In this document: positions 5,891 through 8,436 of the stretch, piece by piece
Position numbering within the stretch: the stretch's first letter is position 1
Layout of the letters: each line of letters starts with the position of its first letter
NCBI GenBank assembly: GCA_018399455.1
Contig: JAGYOT010000062.1
Coordinates: 1-8,436, forward strand
DNA: 8,436 nt
Direction of reading: 5' to 3'
Source of the DNA: Desulfobacterales bacterium
GTDB taxonomy: Bacteria > Desulfobacterota > Desulfobacteria > Desulfobacterales > Desulfosalsimonadaceae
The notes under the pieces: model-generated
Databases searched by the model: none
What the model was told of the DNA's origin: nothing
What the model saw: only the letters and a program-made list of their open reading frames with translations
Made by a program: the position numbers and the translations under genes

Positions 5891-7291
5891 TTAAGGCTTC
5901 TTGGAAAAATACCAATCGACCAGCCTTCCAGAAAGACCCGTATACTGATTAACGCTCAACCGGGACATCCGATCTCTAACTTCCGGCGGGACCTTTTCCA
6001 TAGCATCTATCAATTGCTTCATATCCGAGCGTTTTATCGACCGGCCCCGGGTCAGGGTTTTTAACTTCTCATAGGGCTTATCCTCTTTGTACACACGCAT
6101 TACAGTCTGCAGGGCCTCTGCCAGAACCGCCTGATTATCCTCCATATCCGCATCAAGCGCCTCCGTATCCACCGTCACTCTGGACAATCCTTTCAGACTG
6201 CTTTTCAGGCCAATCAGCAGATAGCCAAAGACGGCGCCCAGATTCCTGAGTACGGTACTATCTGTAAGATCCCTTTGGAAGCGGGAGTTTTGCAGCTTAA
6301 CGGCCATATGCGCCATTATTGAGATGACCATTCCCATGTTTCCCTCAGAGTTCTCAAAATCAATCGGGTTGACCTTATGCGGCATGGTGGAGGAACCGAT
6401 CTCCGTGTCAACGGGCTTTTGTTTAAAATAGCCCAGTGAAATATAGCCCCACATATCCCGATCCAGATCAATCATGATCGCAGCAATGCGTATGAGAATA
6501 TGTAAAATTTCAGAGATATAGCTATTAGGGTTGATTTGGGTAGTCAAAACAACAGGGGTCAGTCCCAGATAACTGCCGATAAAACTTTGTGAAGCGGCAA
6601 TCCAGTCAATATCCGGGTAGGCAAAGTAATGGGCACAAAAGTTGCCGCTGGCGCCGTTCATTTTGGCCTGGATATAGGCAATACGGAGGTTGGTGATTTC
6701 AACACGCAAACGCCAGGCAAAATTAATCATCTCTTTGCCCATAGTGGTCGGCGTCGCCGGCTGACCATGAGTTCTGGAGATCATCGCTGTCGTTTTATAA
6801 GCCAATCCCAGATCTTCAAGTTTTTGGAGCACCTCTTCCAGCTCATCAAGAATATACTCCCGGCCCTTTTTTATCATCAGCGCATAAGCCGCGTTATTGA
6901 TATCATCGGAGGTGCAGCCGAAATGGACCCATTCCTTAAGCCTTTCCATGCCCAACTCGCAGAGCCGGTCCTTAATATAGTATTCCACCGCCTTGACATC
7001 ATGGTTCGTGATTCGCTCCGTCTCCTTGATGCTTTTTGCCGCCTGCACATCGAACTGATCCACAATTGAACTGATGGCTTTCAGTTCAGCCCGGTCGGCT
7101 TGATCCAGCTCCAGGTCTTTTAGCAGAAATCTCAGCCACTGGACCTCCACATTGACCCTCTGCTGAATTAATCCATACTCAGAAAAAACATCCGTTAACT
7201 CACCGGTATATTTATAATAGCGGCCATCGAGAACGGAAATTGCCTGAACGCGATCCATACGATTGTCCTTTCCAGCGTCATCGTCTGCCAT
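5891..7291 (-). CDS. purB: Adenylosuccinate lyase
   Basis: The enzyme cleaves SAICAR to AICAR and adenylosuccinate to AMP, each releasing fumarate, in cytosolic purine synthesis. The 466-residue product is of the E. coli PurB type (456 residues) rather than the shorter Bacillus type. Visible landmarks are VLDGRYYKYT (20-29), TNHDVKAVEY (95-104), TSDDIN (127-132), THGQPATPTT with the catalytic His at 175 (174-183), and the fumarase/aspartase-family loop GSSTMPHKVNP (299-309) with its mobile-loop serine, then DFENSEGN and RDLTDSTVLRNLG (340-352). The ATG at 7291 has GGAGG 6 nt upstream; M12 is a possible alternative but lacks such a site. Only 2 bp separate it from the amidase stop, and the Shine-Dalgarno lies in the amidase's last codons, so the two are probably translationally coupled. 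No active-site residue appears lost. Confidence 0.98.
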   Translation of the reverse strand: MADDDAGKDNRMDRVQAISVLDGRYYKYTGELTDVFSEYGLIQQRVNVEVQWLRFLLKDLELDQADRAELKAISSIVDQFDVQAAKSIKETERITNHDVKAVEYYIKDRLCELGMERLKEWVHFGCTSDDINNAAYALMIKKGREYILDELEEVLQKLEDLGLAYKTTAMISRTHGQPATPTTMGKEMINFAWRLRVEITNLRIAYIQAKMNGASGNFCAHYFAYPDIDWIAASQSFIGSYLGLTPVVLTTQINPNSYISEILHILIRIAAIMIDLDRDMWGYISLGYFKQKPVDTEIGSSTMPHKVNPIDFENSEGNMGMVISIMAHMAVKLQNSRFQRDLTDSTVLRNLGAVFGYLLIGLKSSLKGLSRVTVDTEALDADMEDNQAVLAEALQTVMRVYKEDKPYEKLKTLTRGRSIKRSDMKQLIDAMEKVPPEVRDRMSRLSVNQYTGLSGRLVDWYFSKKP

Positions 7292-7293
7292 CC

Positions 7294-8421
7294 TTATCCT
7301 CCGACATCAACCGCAGGTTGTTGATAGAAATGGGCTTTTGGCTGCATCTCATCGATATAGAGGGACACCCCGTGAATAATGGCCTCGCACACGTCCGACT
7401 GGTAGTCCGGATCCGTGAGCCGTCGGCATTCGCGCTTGTTGCTGATAAATGCGGTCTCAATCAGTATCGAAGGCATGTTGGCACCTAACAACACATAAAA
7501 CGGGGCCTGCTTCACCCCTTTATTATTGATCCTTGAATACCTGGGCTTCAAATAGTCGATCATGGCATTCTGCACATATGTTGCCAACCGGCTGGACTCG
7601 TTAATTTTTGCATTATTTAAGAGATCCTGCAGAATCGAATCCAGTTCGCTGATATTTTTCCTGGAGGTTGCGTTTTCCCGGGCCGCCACGGAAATCGAGG
7701 ATTCATCGGTAGTGAGGTTTAAAAAATAAGTTTCAATACCGAATGCCCGATTATCTCTAACGGCATTGGCATGGATAGAGAGAAAAAGATCCGCTTTTTC
7801 CGTATTGGCAATGGCTGTTCGCTCCTCCAGGGTCAGGTACGTGTCGGTTTCTCGTGTCAATAGAACCTCGCATCCCAATTTTTTTCTAAATCCCTCGGCA
7901 AGTCGCTTTGAAATTGAAAGCACCACCTGCTTCTCGTGCACCCCCCTCAGATAACCCGGCGCCCCATAGTCCCTGCCGCCATGACCCGGATCGATGACAA
8001 TCCGGTTCACCCCCAGGCAAAAAGGGGTTATGAGGGACTGTTTGTCCCTGGGCACCTCAATCACGGAACCGCCTTTGGACTCCCCGCGGACATCAATTAC
8101 GATTCTGAAGGGGTTTTTTAGCGAAAAAATATCATAGGCCTCAAAGGATTTGATATCTATCGCCACCCGCACCGTATCCCTGGTATACTGGCCTGCCCGG
8201 ACCGCCCGCAGCAGACTGTCGTTGATGGGGAGTTTTTTTTCCACATCACCCAGCCGGGCGTCTGCCAAATCCACATAAAGCCGGGGATAGGGTTTGTTGA
8301 TAGAAGGATCCCTTTTCAATAAATTATTCTGAAAGCGGGTCTCCCGACTGGCATCAATCACCACCCGGGTATAGTCCGGATTCGACCAATAGCGAATCCC
8401 GGTGACTTTGGTCGTTGGGGG
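7294..8421 (-). CDS. N-acetylmuramoyl-L-alanine amidase (AMIN + Amidase_3), 5' part missing or frameshifted
   Basis: This AmiC-type zinc hydrolase cuts the amide bond between MurNAc and the stem peptide during division; such enzymes are exported. Counting residues from the GTG at 8364, the AMIN domain covers the start to about 95, and the same frame reads VTGIRYWSNPDYTRVVID across it. The amidase domain is about 121-340: zinc ligands H128 (DPGHGG), E144 (GVHEKQ) and H198 (SIHAN), and catalytic E303 (LIETAFISN). About 45 residues (215-260) insert after the SIHAN region, as in AmiC-like enzymes with a regulatory helix. The frame is closed upstream by TAG at 8422-8424, just before the AMIN domain, so the signal peptide is not in frame. 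GTG at 8364 or 8361 is a poor start: no ribosome site, and it would cut the first AMIN strand. A one-base indel at the neighbouring C5 run would restore an ASPASPP linker. It is either a sequence error or a damaged gene. Confidence 0.9.
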   Translation of the reverse strand, partial: PPTTKVTGIRYWSNPDYTRVVIDASRETRFQNNLLKRDPSINKPYPRLYVDLADARLGDVEKKLPINDSLLRAVRAGQYTRDTVRVAIDIKSFEAYDIFSLKNPFRIVIDVRGESKGGSVIEVPRDKQSLITPFCLGVNRIVIDPGHGGRDYGAPGYLRGVHEKQVVLSISKRLAEGFRKKLGCEVLLTRETDTYLTLEERTAIANTEKADLFLSIHANAVRDNRAFGIETYFLNLTTDESSISVAARENATSRKNISELDSILQDLLNNAKINESSRLATYVQNAMIDYLKPRYSRINNKGVKQAPFYVLLGANMPSILIETAFISNKRECRRLTDPDYQSDVCEAIIHGVSLYIDEMQPKAHFYQQPAVDVGG

Positions 8422-8436
8422 CTAGCCGGCGAAGCC

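Noticed and set aside
6629..7069. 146-residue plus-strand open frame inside purB
   Set aside because: It lies wholly antisense to a conserved purB with intact motifs.
1..8436. CRISPR array, tRNA, rRNA, insertion sequence or attachment site
   Set aside because: No spaced direct repeats, cloverleaf, transposase or terminal inverted repeats were seen; the only tandem repeats are inside the adaptor gene and the short octamer pair in the spacer.

Overview
All genes in this window lie on the minus strand, so transcription runs from high to low coordinates. Gene content suggests an anaerobic Desulfobacterota-type bacterium (a former deltaproteobacterium, perhaps Desulfobacterales). The clues are an MglA/MglB-like GTPase pair, DUF4388 (PATAN-like) domains, and an MJ0042-type zinc ribbon joined to a sensor protein. 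The taxonomic assignment is an inference from these families; no marker gene is present.

Region A (about 8436-5891) is a housekeeping pair. It holds an N-acetylmuramoyl-L-alanine amidase (AMIN plus Amidase_3) cut by the window edge, followed after only 2 bp by an E. coli-type adenylosuccinate lyase, purB. The amidase frame hits an in-frame stop just upstream of its AMIN domain, next to a run of five C. A one-base indel there would restore the frame.

Region B (5890-5453) is a 438-bp intergenic spacer. It holds a candidate purB terminator, small inverted repeats, an AT-rich tract and a weak promoter-like signal for the next operon.

Region C (5452-1) is a run of seven co-directional genes that looks like one signalling module. 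In order of transcription: a Roadblock/LC7 (MglB-like) protein; an MglA-like small GTPase with intact GTP-binding motifs; a Pro/Glu-rich adaptor-like protein with a central conserved helical domain; a winged-helix-like small protein; a zinc-ribbon/TM/Cache-like/TM/HAMP receptor with no output domain; a protein with PATAN-like segments; and a response regulator with a C-terminal DUF4388 domain that runs off the window. A perfect 14-bp inverted repeat sits between the receptor and the last two genes. Two adjacent genes, the GTPase and the adaptor, start with TTG behind strong Shine-Dalgarno sequences.

The working model is inference. The receptor senses an extracytoplasmic ligand, and the response regulator and DUF4388 proteins together with the MglBA-like switch pass the signal to a cell-polarity, motility or surface output. 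Only the GTPase and Roadblock biochemistry is well grounded in known families. The middle proteins have no function I can name.
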